Below, piece by piece: positions 25,259 to 32,301 of a stretch of DNA of 32,301 nucleotides; the first letter of the stretch is position 1, and every line of letters starts with the position of its first letter. The translations under genes were made by a program, and so were the position numbers. Below the pieces are notes generated by a model. It was not told the DNA's origin and made no database searches. It saw only the letters and a program-made list of their open reading frames with translations. The stretch comes from Sphingobacterium sp. UBA7855 (GTDB lineage Bacteria; Bacteroidota; Bacteroidia; Sphingobacteriales; Sphingobacteriaceae). The stretch is from positions 369,212 to 401,512 of the forward strand of contig DLST01000020.1 in NCBI GenBank assembly GCA_002500745.1. Reading direction: 5' to 3'.

Positions 25259-28021
25259 CTACTTTGTTGGAATAGGTGCAAACTTTGTCAAGTTAATACC
25301 TTCGACAGCAGCTTTATATTCGTCAATGTTCGGAATACGACCCAAGATTGCTGATAACACAACTACAGGAGTCGATGCCAACAAAGACTCTCCTTTCTTA
25401 CCGTCTCTGTCCTCTACGACACGACCTTGAAATAAACGTGTTGAAGTCGCCATGACCGTATCTCCTTTTGCCGCTTTTTCCTGGTTACCCATACAGAGGT
25501 TACAACCTGGGCGCTCTAAATACATAATATTCTCATATTCTGTACGTGCAGTACTTTTAGGTAATGCATCGCTAAATTCAAATCCCGAGTATTTTTGCAA
25601 GAATTCCCAATCGCCCTCTGCTTTCAACTCATCAATAATATTATACGTTGGGGCTGCGACTACCAAAGGAGCCTCAAAAGTAACTGCGCCTTTTTGTTTT
25701 TCAATGTTCTTCAACATTTTAGAAACGATCTTCAAATCGTCTTTGTGTACCATACATGAACCTACGAAACCCAAGTCTACCTTTTTGCTTCCGCCGTAGT
25801 AAGAAAGATCGCGGATCGTATCGTGTGTATAACGTTTAGAAACATCCGTATTATTTACATCCGGGTCGGCAATCATTGGCTCTTCAATGATATCCAAATC
25901 AATCACCACCTCAGCATAGTATTTCGCATTCGTATCCGGGGCTAATGCAGGTTTAACCCCTATTTTGATTTCCTCGATGCGTTTATTTGCCTTTTCGATC
26001 AAGCCATGCAAAACATTATTTTTGTTTTCCATACCTTTATCGATCATGATTTGAATACGCTTTTTCGCGATCTCCAAAGATTCGATTAACGTATCATCTT
26101 GAGAAATACAAATGGAAGCTTTCGCTTTCATTTCTGCTGTCCAGTCAGTAAAGGTAAACGCCTGATCAGCCAAAAGCGTACCAATGTGAACCTCTATAAT
26201 CCTACCTTGGAACACGTTCTCTCCAGCAAATTGCTGCAGCATCTGCGCTTGGGTAGCGTGAACTACATCACGGAAATCCATATGCTCTTTCATACTCCCT
26301 TTAAAGGTAACTTTTACCGACTCAGGAATTGGCATTGAAGCCTCTCCAGTAGCCAACGCTAATGCAACGGTGCCCGAGTCAGCGCCAAAAGCGACACCTT
26401 TGGACATCCGCGTATGGGAGTCCCCTCCAATAATGATGGCCCATTCGTCGATAGTGATATCGTTTAAAACTTTATGAATAACATCAGTCATGGAATGATA
26501 CACGCCTTGTGGGTCACGCGCAGTAATTAATCCAAAGTCATTCATAAATTTCATCAATTTGGGAATATTTGCTTGCGCTTTTTTATCCCATACAGATGCG
26601 GTATGACAACCCGACTGATAAGCACCATCCACTGTCGGCGAAATGACTGTTGCAGCCATAGCCTCCAACTCCTGTGCTGTCATCAAACCAGTAGTATCTT
26701 GAGAACCAACAATGTTTACTTTAACGCGAACATCAGAACCAGCATGTAAGACCTTACCAGCCGTAACACCGACCGCATTTTTGTTGAAGATTTTCTCCAC
26801 TGCTGTCAAGCCTTGCCCTTCAATAGTAATCTCTTTTGAAGGAGCAAATACCGCAGGCGCTTGAATGCCCAGGGTTTCTGCAGCAAATGTTTGTATCTTT
26901 TTACCAAAAACAATCGCATAAGAGCCGCCGGCTTTAATAAATTCCATTTTCTGGGGAGTCAAAGCTTTCGAAATATCGATCAGCTCACGCTCGCCATGAT
27001 ATAATTTCTTCGTCTTTGTATTAATAGTTAAAACAGTTCCCGTCGCAACAGAGTAAGCTTCTTCAAGAATGGGCTCGTCTTTTTCGTTACGAACAACATT
27101 CCCCTGCTCATCCACTTTCTTCACCCAGTTTTTCAAGTCGATACCAATACCACCAGTCACATCTACCGTTGTCAAGAAAATTGGCGAAATACCATTCGTA
27201 CCACCGACAATTGGCGCAATATTCACAAAAGGAACATAAGGACTTGCTTGTTTACCTGTCCAAAGTGCCACATTATTTACTCCCGACATACGAGAGGAGC
27301 CTACACCCATCGTTCCTTTCTCAGCAATCAACATGACACTTTTACCTGGATGTTGCGCCTGCAATTCACGAATGTGCTGTTGCGCTTCAGGTGTGATCAT
27401 ACATTTACCATGTAATTCACGATCCGAACGTGAGTGCGCTTGATTTCCCGGGGATAATAAATCTGTCGAGATATCGCCCTCACCCGCAATAAAAGTAACC
27501 ACTTCAATTTCTTCCGGCACCTCTGGTAGCTTCGTAAAAAACTCCGCTTTTGCATAGCTTTCCAAAATATCCTTAGCTACTTCGTTACCTTGCTGATAAG
27601 CATCTTTCAAACGTGCTGTATCAGCATCATATAAGAAAACTTGTGTTTTAAGCACTTCGGCAGCTTGTTTAGCAATCATGACATCATCACCCAAAGCTAA
27701 ATCTAATAAAACTGCAATAGAAGGTCCACCCTTCATGTGGGACAATAACTCAAAAGCAAAGTCAGGTGTGATTTCAGCAACAATAGATTCACCTAAAATA
27801 ATTTCCTTCAAAAATTGCGCTTTAACGCCAGCTGCAGGAGTTGTACCCGGCAGTGTATTATAAATAAACAATCGTAAAGAATCTGCTCTATTATCGTTGT
27901 TTAAATCCTTAATCTGAGCAATTACTTCACTTAGTAATTCTGCTCCATCAATTGGCTTAGGATGTAACCCCTGGCCTTCTCGTTCTACAACCTCTTGTAC
28001 GTAATCGTTGTAAATACTCAT
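25259..28021 (-). CDS. acnB: Aconitate hydratase B (bifunctional aconitase / 2-methylisocitrate dehydratase type)
   Basis: 920 residues, slightly longer than the E. coli AcnB. It catalyses the same citrate/isocitrate step, and in other bacteria also 2-methylisocitrate formation in propionate metabolism. The N-terminus has the AcnB-specific helical HEAT-like domain (about 1-160), followed by the swivelling domain (G-E-G-D-I-S-T-D-L-L-S-P-G, 180-192) and the three-part catalytic core. Cluster cysteines are Cys756 in V-G-S-C-M and Cys840/Cys843 in P-G-C-N-L-C-M-G-N-Q. The order of domains is that of AcnB, not AcnA. It is the first gene of the two-aconitase unit. Its long upstream region may hold a regulatory leader. 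Confidence 0.96.
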   Translation of the reverse strand: MSIYNDYVQEVVEREGQGLHPKPIDGAELLSEVIAQIKDLNNDNRADSLRLFIYNTLPGTTPAAGVKAQFLKEIILGESIVAEITPDFAFELLSHMKGGPSIAVLLDLALGDDVMIAKQAAEVLKTQVFLYDADTARLKDAYQQGNEVAKDILESYAKAEFFTKLPEVPEEIEVVTFIAGEGDISTDLLSPGNQAHSRSDRELHGKCMITPEAQQHIRELQAQHPGKSVMLIAEKGTMGVGSSRMSGVNNVALWTGKQASPYVPFVNIAPIVGGTNGISPIFLTTVDVTGGIGIDLKNWVKKVDEQGNVVRNEKDEPILEEAYSVATGTVLTINTKTKKLYHGERELIDISKALTPQKMEFIKAGGSYAIVFGKKIQTFAAETLGIQAPAVFAPSKEITIEGQGLTAVEKIFNKNAVGVTAGKVLHAGSDVRVKVNIVGSQDTTGLMTAQELEAMAATVISPTVDGAYQSGCHTASVWDKKAQANIPKLMKFMNDFGLITARDPQGVYHSMTDVIHKVLNDITIDEWAIIIGGDSHTRMSKGVAFGADSGTVALALATGEASMPIPESVKVTFKGSMKEHMDFRDVVHATQAQMLQQFAGENVFQGRIIEVHIGTLLADQAFTFTDWTAEMKAKASICISQDDTLIESLEIAKKRIQIMIDKGMENKNNVLHGLIEKANKRIEEIKIGVKPALAPDTNAKYYAEVVIDLDIIEEPMIADPDVNNTDVSKRYTHDTIRDLSYYGGSKKVDLGFVGSCMVHKDDLKIVSKMLKNIEKQKGAVTFEAPLVVAAPTYNIIDELKAEGDWEFLQKYSGFEFSDALPKSTARTEYENIMYLERPGCNLCMGNQEKAAKGDTVMATSTRLFQGRVVEDRDGKKGESLLASTPVVVLSAILGRIPNIDEYKAAVEGINLTKFAPIPTK

Positions 28022-28376
28022 AGATATCTATCTTTCTATTTTAAGGGTAGCCAAAAAGACACAATGTCTTGCTAAACCACCTTGACTGTAATATAATTAA
28101 GCTAATAAGCCATCGATCGGTTTCCAGATCAAATCACAATTTAGCCCTTCCACTTCATGTTTGAAGTTAACTTATTTGTCGTAAATCAACTCCTGTGACT
28201 AAATACAAAAATAGTGAAAATACAGCTTTAAACGCATGCTTTCCATCTATTTAAAGCAATTTGGAATTGTTCTAAACAGCCTTTTGCAATCATGCCCGTT
28301 TTTTCCAATTCGCTATTTTTACTGCCTGATGTTTAAAAAAAATAGGTGATCTATATGACTAAACCACCTATTCTAT
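28022..28376. promoter_or_regulatory. Leader/promoter region of acnB
   Basis: A 355 bp gap on the minus strand between rpe and acnB. A TATTTTTG box (28206-28213, minus strand) is the only -7 candidate and lacks a -33 partner; it would give an untranslated leader of about 180 nt. In that leader are a hairpin AAGACA-CAA-TGTCTT (28056-28070) and the palindrome TAGATATCTA (28021-28030) that touches the start codon. The left end holds the rpe terminator. Confidence 0.4.
28333..28373 (-). terminator. Terminator of rpe
   Basis: On the minus strand AATAGGTG and CACCTATT (28341-28348 with 28365-28372) form an 8 bp stem with a 16 nt loop, then TTTTTT. It begins at the rpe stop codon. Confidence 0.75.
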
Positions 28377-29057
28377 TTATATCGTTTCTACATGTATATC
28401 GATGTCCTTCAATATTTTGACCGTTTCCAGAGGATCTGTGGCATTAAAGACAAACGATCCGGCCACCAGCACATCTGCCCCTGCTTTCAATAGCTGCGCT
28501 GCATTTGCAGTCGTCACTCCACCGTCAATTTCAATCAACAGGCCATCGTTCACGCCCGCAGCCATCGCACGTAACTCCTGCACTTTGGCATAGGTATTTT
28601 TAATGAATTTTTGACCACCAAATCCCGGATTGACTGACATGATGCAAACCAAGTCTAAATCCGCGAGCACATCTTTCAAAAGAGCCACAGGCGTGTGTGG
28701 GTTCAGTGCAACCCCGGCTTTACAACCCAACTCTTTAATAGCAGACAGCGTACGATGCAGATGCGTACAGGCCTCGTAATGCACAGTAATGACTGCTGCG
28801 CCTGAATCTTTACACACTTGCAAATAACGATCTGGATCAACAATCATCAAATGTACATCCAAAGGTTTAGTCGCATGTTTTGCAATAGCCTGCATAACTG
28901 GAAATCCAAAAGAGATATTCGGAACGAAAACGCCGTCCATAATATCAATATGAAACCAATCTGCGTCGCTGTTGTTTACCATGATGATATCATCGTATAA
29001 TTTTGCAAAGTCTGCAGCAAGAACGGATGGTGCAATGAGATGTGATTTTGTTGACAT
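28377..29057 (-). CDS. rpe: Ribulose-phosphate 3-epimerase
   Basis: 226 residues from the ATG at 29055-29057. It interconverts ribulose 5-phosphate and xylulose 5-phosphate in the pentose phosphate pathway, as a TIM barrel. Seen: I-A-P-S-V-L-A-A-D at the first strand, H-I-D-I-M-D-G with F-V-P-N (metal-binding His and Asp), D-V-H-L-M-I, H-Y-E-A, S-V-N-P-G-F-G-G-Q, and E-I-D-G-G-V with the second catalytic Asp, then A-G-S phosphate binding. The frame continues 15 codons upstream, but a promoter match (29073-29103) sits there and the family starts at M-S-T-K-S-H-L-I-A-P-S. It also supplies the ribulose 5-phosphate pool used by KdsD. Confidence 0.96.
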   Translation of the reverse strand: MSTKSHLIAPSVLAADFAKLYDDIIMVNNSDADWFHIDIMDGVFVPNISFGFPVMQAIAKHATKPLDVHLMIVDPDRYLQVCKDSGAAVITVHYEACTHLHRTLSAIKELGCKAGVALNPHTPVALLKDVLADLDLVCIMSVNPGFGGQKFIKNTYAKVQELRAMAAGVNDGLLIEIDGGVTTANAAQLLKAGADVLVAGSFVFNATDPLETVKILKDIDIHVETI

Positions 29058-29072
29058 GTTGTATTTTTTCTG

Positions 29073-29103
29073 CAAAGATAACAAGTATTTTTTGTTCATC
29101 ACA
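29073..29103 (-). promoter_or_regulatory. Promoter of rpe
   Basis: On the minus strand: TGTG (29100-29103, one mismatch to TTTG), 19 nt spacer, TATCTTTG (29073-29080). The transcript start would be about 10 nt before the ATG. Confidence 0.6.
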
Positions 29104-29167
29104 GCCTTTAGCCTATTTAATGCCCATAAAGGAAAATTGGCAGAAGCGGCAGAAAATAAATTATAAC

Positions 29168-29175
29168 TACATTTG
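29168..29175 (+). promoter_or_regulatory. Candidate -7 box (TACATTTG) for the HD-domain gene
   Basis: Exact TAnnTTTG match 32 nt upstream of the GTG start at 29207, without a matching TTTG -33 box. Supports the GTG start over the longer frame. Confidence 0.45.
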
Positions 29176-29206
29176 TATATTTACAGAATATAAAATAAAG
29201 CTCGCA

Positions 29207-31330
29207 GTGGGAAGACTAAAAATAAAATACAGAAGAGAATTAAATACAACGGAAAACCTTGTCCGCAAAATTGGATTAATACTTATTACCATCTTTTTGA
29301 TCTGTATATTTCTTCCCAAACAACCCCGCTTCCGCTATGAATTTCAAAAAGGTAAAGTATGGAACCACGAAAATCTAATATCGCCCTACAATTTTGCCAT
29401 ATTAAAAACGCAAGAAGAATTGAATGCGGACAAGAAAAGCATCTTAAATACCATTCAGCCTATCTACAATGCCAATACAACCACCAGTAAAGAGCAAATT
29501 GATCAATTCAACACCGACTTGGCGGAAAAGTGGCAGAGCAGCAAATTAGATACTACACATGAAAATATAGCGGATTATAGAAATGCCGGTAACGCCATCC
29601 TAAATCATCTGTATAGCAAAGGTATCCTATCCTTGAACAATAGATTTCAAAACCGTAGCAACGACAAATCCCCAGCCTCTAAGCATTATAATTTTACACT
29701 CATTCAAGACAAAGTTGCCAGCCAAAAAAATACGGCCGACTGCTATACGATCGAAAGCTCTTACAGTTATATGGACGACATTATGCCCAAACTGACCAAA
29801 ATAAAGCAGAAGAGCTGGCTGTCGGAAACACTAAAAAACTATATTACCATTAACTACATTTATAATGATCAGCAGACAGAGACCTTGGAACAAAACGCAA
29901 TTGCCAACATATCAGCTACGCGTGGCGTTGTCCAAAAAGGGGAACTCATAGCCGAAAAAGATAAAATAATTTCCAATGAAACCTACCAAAAGCTTGAATC
30001 ACTACGTAAGGTATATGAAGATGAAGGCAAGATCAGCGGCAACCAAAATTATGTGACTTTAGGTCAATTTTTGATTATTTCGTTGGCACTTTCTATTTTG
30101 ATGGTGTTTCTTTTTCTGTTTCGAAAAGACATCTACTTTAATAACAGACTGCTCGTCATTATCATGATCGTCATCATCGGTATGCTTGCCGTGTTATCTT
30201 GGGCCATTAAAATCAAAATACCTAACCTTTATTATATACCGTTTTGTGCTGTCCCCATTATTATTCGTATATTATTTGACACACGTGTGGCGCTCAATAT
30301 CCATCTATTGATGGTCTTATTAGCAGGATTATTCGTCCCAAATAGCTTTGAGTTTGTTTTTCTACAATTTATGGCGGGTATAGTTGCGATCTATAGTATC
30401 AAAACATTGGTTAAAAGAGAGCAATTGTTTATTTCATCGGCAATCATTCTGGGAACGTACTGGATTGCCTATATTGGATTGGTGGTGACCAGAAATGGTT
30501 CCATTGACACGATCTATTGGTCCGACCTCCTTCCATTCTTCGTCAGCGTATTGATTACGCTCCTTGCCTACCCCATGATTTATGCCTTCGAAAAATTGTT
30601 TGGTATCGTATCTGACCTTACGCTCATGGAGCTTACCAACAGTAATTCCAAATTATTGCGTGAACTCTCATTTAAAGCTCCAGGCACCTTTCAGCACTCT
30701 TTACAGGTGGCTAATCTTGCGGAAGCGGCGATTTATAAAATTGGTGGAAATCCACTATTGGTACGTGCTGGAGCACTCTATCATGATATCGGCAAACTGA
30801 CTAATCCTCAATTTTTCATCGAGAATCAAAAGACAGAAAAGAATCCTCACGATGAGCTATCCCCTGAACAAAGCGCACAGATTATTATTTCGCACGTCAT
30901 AAAGGGTGTTGATATTGCTAAAAAACATCAATTGCCGGACGTTATCCTTGATTTTATCCGCACGCATCATGGTACTACCCGTGTAGATTATTTTTATAAC
31001 CTTTTCGTGAAGAACAATCCGGATAAATTGGTTGACGAGTCGTTATTTACCTATCCAGGCCCCATTCCTTTTTCAAAGGAAACAGCAGTGCTCATGATGG
31101 CAGACTCAGTCGAAGCTGCGTCCCGCGCGTTAAAAGAGCCATCCGAAGAGTCTATCAATAATCTTGTCGATAAGATTATTGAACACAAATTGATGGGTGG
31201 GCAATTCAACAATAGCAACATTACCTTAAAAGATATCACTGAATCTGCGGTTATTTTTAAGGCCATGCTCAAAAGTATCTATCATGTTCGGGTAGATTAC
31301 GATTTAAGCAAAAAAACAATGCAATTTTAA
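29207..31330 (+). CDS. 7TM-HD domain membrane protein, PgpH-like cyclic-di-AMP phosphodiesterase
   Basis: 707 residues from the GTG at 29207. The frame is open back to 29042, but that stretch overlaps rpe and its promoter. Layout: one N-terminal membrane helix (about 23-37), a large extracytoplasmic 7TMR-HD-type sensor domain (about 38-280), a cluster of seven membrane helices (about 286-460), and a cytoplasmic HD-GYP-related HD domain. HD motif residues: His497 (F-Q-H-S), His526-Asp527 (L-Y-H-D-I-G-K-L), His563 in I-S-H-V, His587-His588 (T-H-H-G) and Asp633 (M-A-D-S-V-E). PgpH proteins of this layout degrade c-di-AMP; here this is inference by family. It is divergent from rpe. Confidence 0.9.
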   Translation: MGRLKIKYRRELNTTENLVRKIGLILITIFLICIFLPKQPRFRYEFQKGKVWNHENLISPYNFAILKTQEELNADKKSILNTIQPIYNANTTTSKEQIDQFNTDLAEKWQSSKLDTTHENIADYRNAGNAILNHLYSKGILSLNNRFQNRSNDKSPASKHYNFTLIQDKVASQKNTADCYTIESSYSYMDDIMPKLTKIKQKSWLSETLKNYITINYIYNDQQTETLEQNAIANISATRGVVQKGELIAEKDKIISNETYQKLESLRKVYEDEGKISGNQNYVTLGQFLIISLALSILMVFLFLFRKDIYFNNRLLVIIMIVIIGMLAVLSWAIKIKIPNLYYIPFCAVPIIIRILFDTRVALNIHLLMVLLAGLFVPNSFEFVFLQFMAGIVAIYSIKTLVKREQLFISSAIILGTYWIAYIGLVVTRNGSIDTIYWSDLLPFFVSVLITLLAYPMIYAFEKLFGIVSDLTLMELTNSNSKLLRELSFKAPGTFQHSLQVANLAEAAIYKIGGNPLLVRAGALYHDIGKLTNPQFFIENQKTEKNPHDELSPEQSAQIIISHVIKGVDIAKKHQLPDVILDFIRTHHGTTRVDYFYNLFVKNNPDKLVDESLFTYPGPIPFSKETAVLMMADSVEAASRALKEPSEESINNLVDKIIEHKLMGGQFNNSNITLKDITESAVIFKAMLKSIYHVRVDYDLSKKTMQF

Positions 31331-31406
31331 TTGTCAAACAACAAATTGACTGTCAAACGCTTATTGCAACGTTACATTTTTTTTGCATTTTTTTTATTAT
31401 TTAGAC
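31331..31406. other. Gap upstream of the tRNA promoter
   Basis: Contains two direct TGTCAAAC copies (31332, 31351) and long T-runs (31373-31395). No clear hairpin terminator for the HD gene was found. Confidence 0.4.
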
Positions 31407-31437
31407 TTTGCAGAATCAAATAATTGCCTTATGTTTG
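31407..31437 (+). promoter_or_regulatory. Consensus Bacteroidota promoter of tRNA-Ser
   Basis: TTTG (31407-31410), 19 nt spacer, TATGTTTG (31430-31437), an exact match to the consensus. The transcript start would be near 31444, 8 nt before the mature tRNA. Confidence 0.8.
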
Positions 31438-31451
31438 CAATGTCAAAACAA

Positions 31452-31541
31452 GGAAGGGTGCCTGAGTGGCCGAAAGGAACAGTTTGCTAAACTGTCGTAC
31501 TGGAAACGGTACCGCGGGTTCGAATCCCGCCTCTTCCGCCA
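31452..31541 (+). tRNA. tRNA-Ser (anticodon GCT)
   Basis: 90 nt with encoded CCA. Acceptor GGAAGGG pairs with CTCTTCC (one G-T) and discriminator G73. The anticodon stem ACAGT/ACTGT holds loop TTGCTAA, giving GCT (31496-31498), which reads AGC and AGU. A long variable arm (GTACTGGAAACGGTAC) marks a class II tRNA and GGTTCGAATCC is the T arm. It has its own promoter and terminator. Confidence 0.98.
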
Positions 31542-31547
31542 AAGACA

Positions 31548-31581
31548 AAAAAGGCTTTCTGAGTGATCAGAAAGCTTTTTT
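31548..31581 (+). terminator. Terminator of the tRNA-Ser gene
   Basis: GCTTTCTGA (31554-31562), loop GTGA, TCAGAAAGC (31567-31575), then TTTTTT. The stem can extend with A-T pairs. Confidence 0.9.
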
Positions 31582-31606
31582 ACATTTAAGCAGTTAGAAA
31601 TTGCGC

Positions 31607-32301
31607 GGCCCTGGAATTTTATAGGATCATACCGAAAGTTTGGGGGGTAAAGTTTTTAAGCATACAATTTCATTACCCTATATAGGAAAAATGTGGTGTC
31701 TCTTACGCCGCGGAATACGCTCCTGAAAGCTTTGAGTTTTGCATTGAATGACTCTGCGGATGCATTGGTGCTTCTATTGTCAAAGTAGTGAAGAATGTAT
31801 TGATGATGCGCTGCAATGGATCTTGCGACACTCTCGAATGAAGCAATACCCGCGTTCTCAACCTGGTTGTGCCACAATCCTAACTTTGTGAAAGCAACTT
31901 TTTTATCCCTGCATTTATTGAAGATATCACCTAAGGCAATTCCAAGATCATAAGCCTGTTTTAACTTGGGGAACCTGATAAACAGCAGTTCTGCACGGCG
32001 TTTTTGGCTTTCTGACCATCGGCTTGAATGCTGGAACAGCAGGTATCTCGATCTAGCTAATAGCTGTTTGAGCGTATCACCATTAGGTAACAACTCGGGC
32101 TCATATGGAATACCCCGTTTTCGCAATTCCATTATTTTCTTGCTTTCTGCATCCAATACTTCCCATCGATATTTGATACGGAGTTCCTGCACGGCATCGT
32201 AAGCTAACTTTTGGACATGGAAACGATCGATCATACGTCTGGCATTCCTGAAACATCTACGGATTGCCTTGGCCATGTTCGGGATCAAGCGGAATTCTTG
32301 G
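31607..32301 (-). mobile_element. Insertion sequence, ISL3-like, cut by the window edge
   Basis: Contains the 3' part of a transposase gene on the minus strand. The probable inner terminus starts at the GGCCCTGGAATTTT at 31607, consistent with the GGC starts of ISL3-type ends. It lies about 65 bp after tRNA-Ser and 25 bp after its terminator. The other end and target duplication lie outside the window, so the boundary is inferred. Confidence 0.6.
31656..32300 (-). CDS. ISL3-family transposase, N-terminus missing at the window edge
   Basis: At least 215 residues; the frame stays open to the edge, so the usual zinc-finger/helix-turn-helix N-terminus and the first catalytic Asp are not seen. 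DDE-type. The second Asp is in M-I-D-R-F-H-V-Q, and the catalytic Glu in N-A-S-A-E-S-F-N-A-K, which is typical of Bacteroidota ISL3 (DDE_Tnp_ISL3) transposases, as is the Y-R-W-E block after D-R-F-H-V-Q. The C-terminus (F-F-L-Y-R) is complete. No frameshift or stop in the visible part, so the copy may be intact. The TTG at 32286-32288 is not the real start. Confidence 0.85.
   Translation of the reverse strand, partial: QEFRLIPNMAKAIRRCFRNARRMIDRFHVQKLAYDAVQELRIKYRWEVLDAESKKIMELRKRGIPYEPELLPNGDTLKQLLARSRYLLFQHSSRWSESQKRRAELLFIRFPKLKQAYDLGIALGDIFNKCRDKKVAFTKLGLWHNQVENAGIASFESVARSIAAHHQYILHYFDNRSTNASAESFNAKLKAFRSVFRGVRDTTFFLYRVMKLYA

Noticed and set aside
29042..29206. N-terminal extension of the HD-domain protein
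   Set aside because: It overlaps rpe and its promoter; the hydrophobic/cysteine-rich sequence is antisense to rpe and a -7 box lies upstream of the GTG at 29207.
1..32301. Defence system, prophage or biosynthetic cluster
   Set aside because: No Cas, restriction, toxin-antitoxin, integrase, phage structural or cluster-type genes were found; apart from the insertion sequence, all recognised genes are housekeeping or envelope genes.

Overview
This AT-rich window comes from a Bacteroidota chromosome, most likely Sphingobacteriaceae (Sphingobacterium or Pedobacter type). The evidence is the family-level look of the proteins, the Bacteroidota-type promoters (TTTG, 19-20 nt, TAnnTTTG) read upstream of several genes, the A-rich leaders without clear Shine-Dalgarno sequences, and an ISL3-type transposase of the kind common in Bacteroidota. 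Genus is an inference. Most of the window is core housekeeping DNA. The only clear mobile DNA is the insertion sequence cut by the right edge.

Layout. 1-5.3 kb: a secreted SGNH hydrolase, then kdsA and recQ on the minus strand, and kdsD diverging from recQ; KdsD and KdsA are two steps of KDO (lipid A core sugar) synthesis. 5.3-7.5 kb: a small exported DUF1573 protein, a class I aminotransferase and a 97-residue helical protein of unknown function. 7.6-11.1 kb: minus-strand operon topA, an unknown 137-residue protein, cmk. 11.3-13.9 kb: a lipoprotein glycerophosphodiester phosphodiesterase convergent with a patatin-like phospholipase, then a DsbA/FrnE-like oxidoreductase. 14-17.5 kb: smc. 17.5-18.1 kb: a 590 bp gap holding two diverged copies of a hairpin plus a mini-ORF. 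18.1-22.8 kb: ppk2, pckA, a metallo-beta-lactamase-fold hydrolase and an outer-membrane beta-barrel protein. 22.9-28.0 kb: two different aconitases (AcnB type then AcnA/mitochondrial type) in one minus-strand operon. 28.4-31.3 kb: rpe diverging from a 7TM-HD (PgpH-like) cyclic-di-AMP phosphodiesterase. 31.4-31.6 kb: tRNA-Ser(GCT) with its own promoter and terminator. 31.6 kb to the edge: an ISL3-like element.

As a whole the region serves envelope sugar and lipid turnover, chromosome topology and segregation (TopA, SMC, RecQ), central carbon metabolism (PckA, aconitases, Rpe) and nucleotide/polyphosphate metabolism (Cmk, PPK2). I found no CRISPR array, defence system, phage or new multi-gene system. 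The least explained sequence is the duplicated hairpin/mini-ORF element between smc and ppk2 (about 17.70-17.98 kb), followed by the unknown protein overlapping cmk and the paired aconitases.
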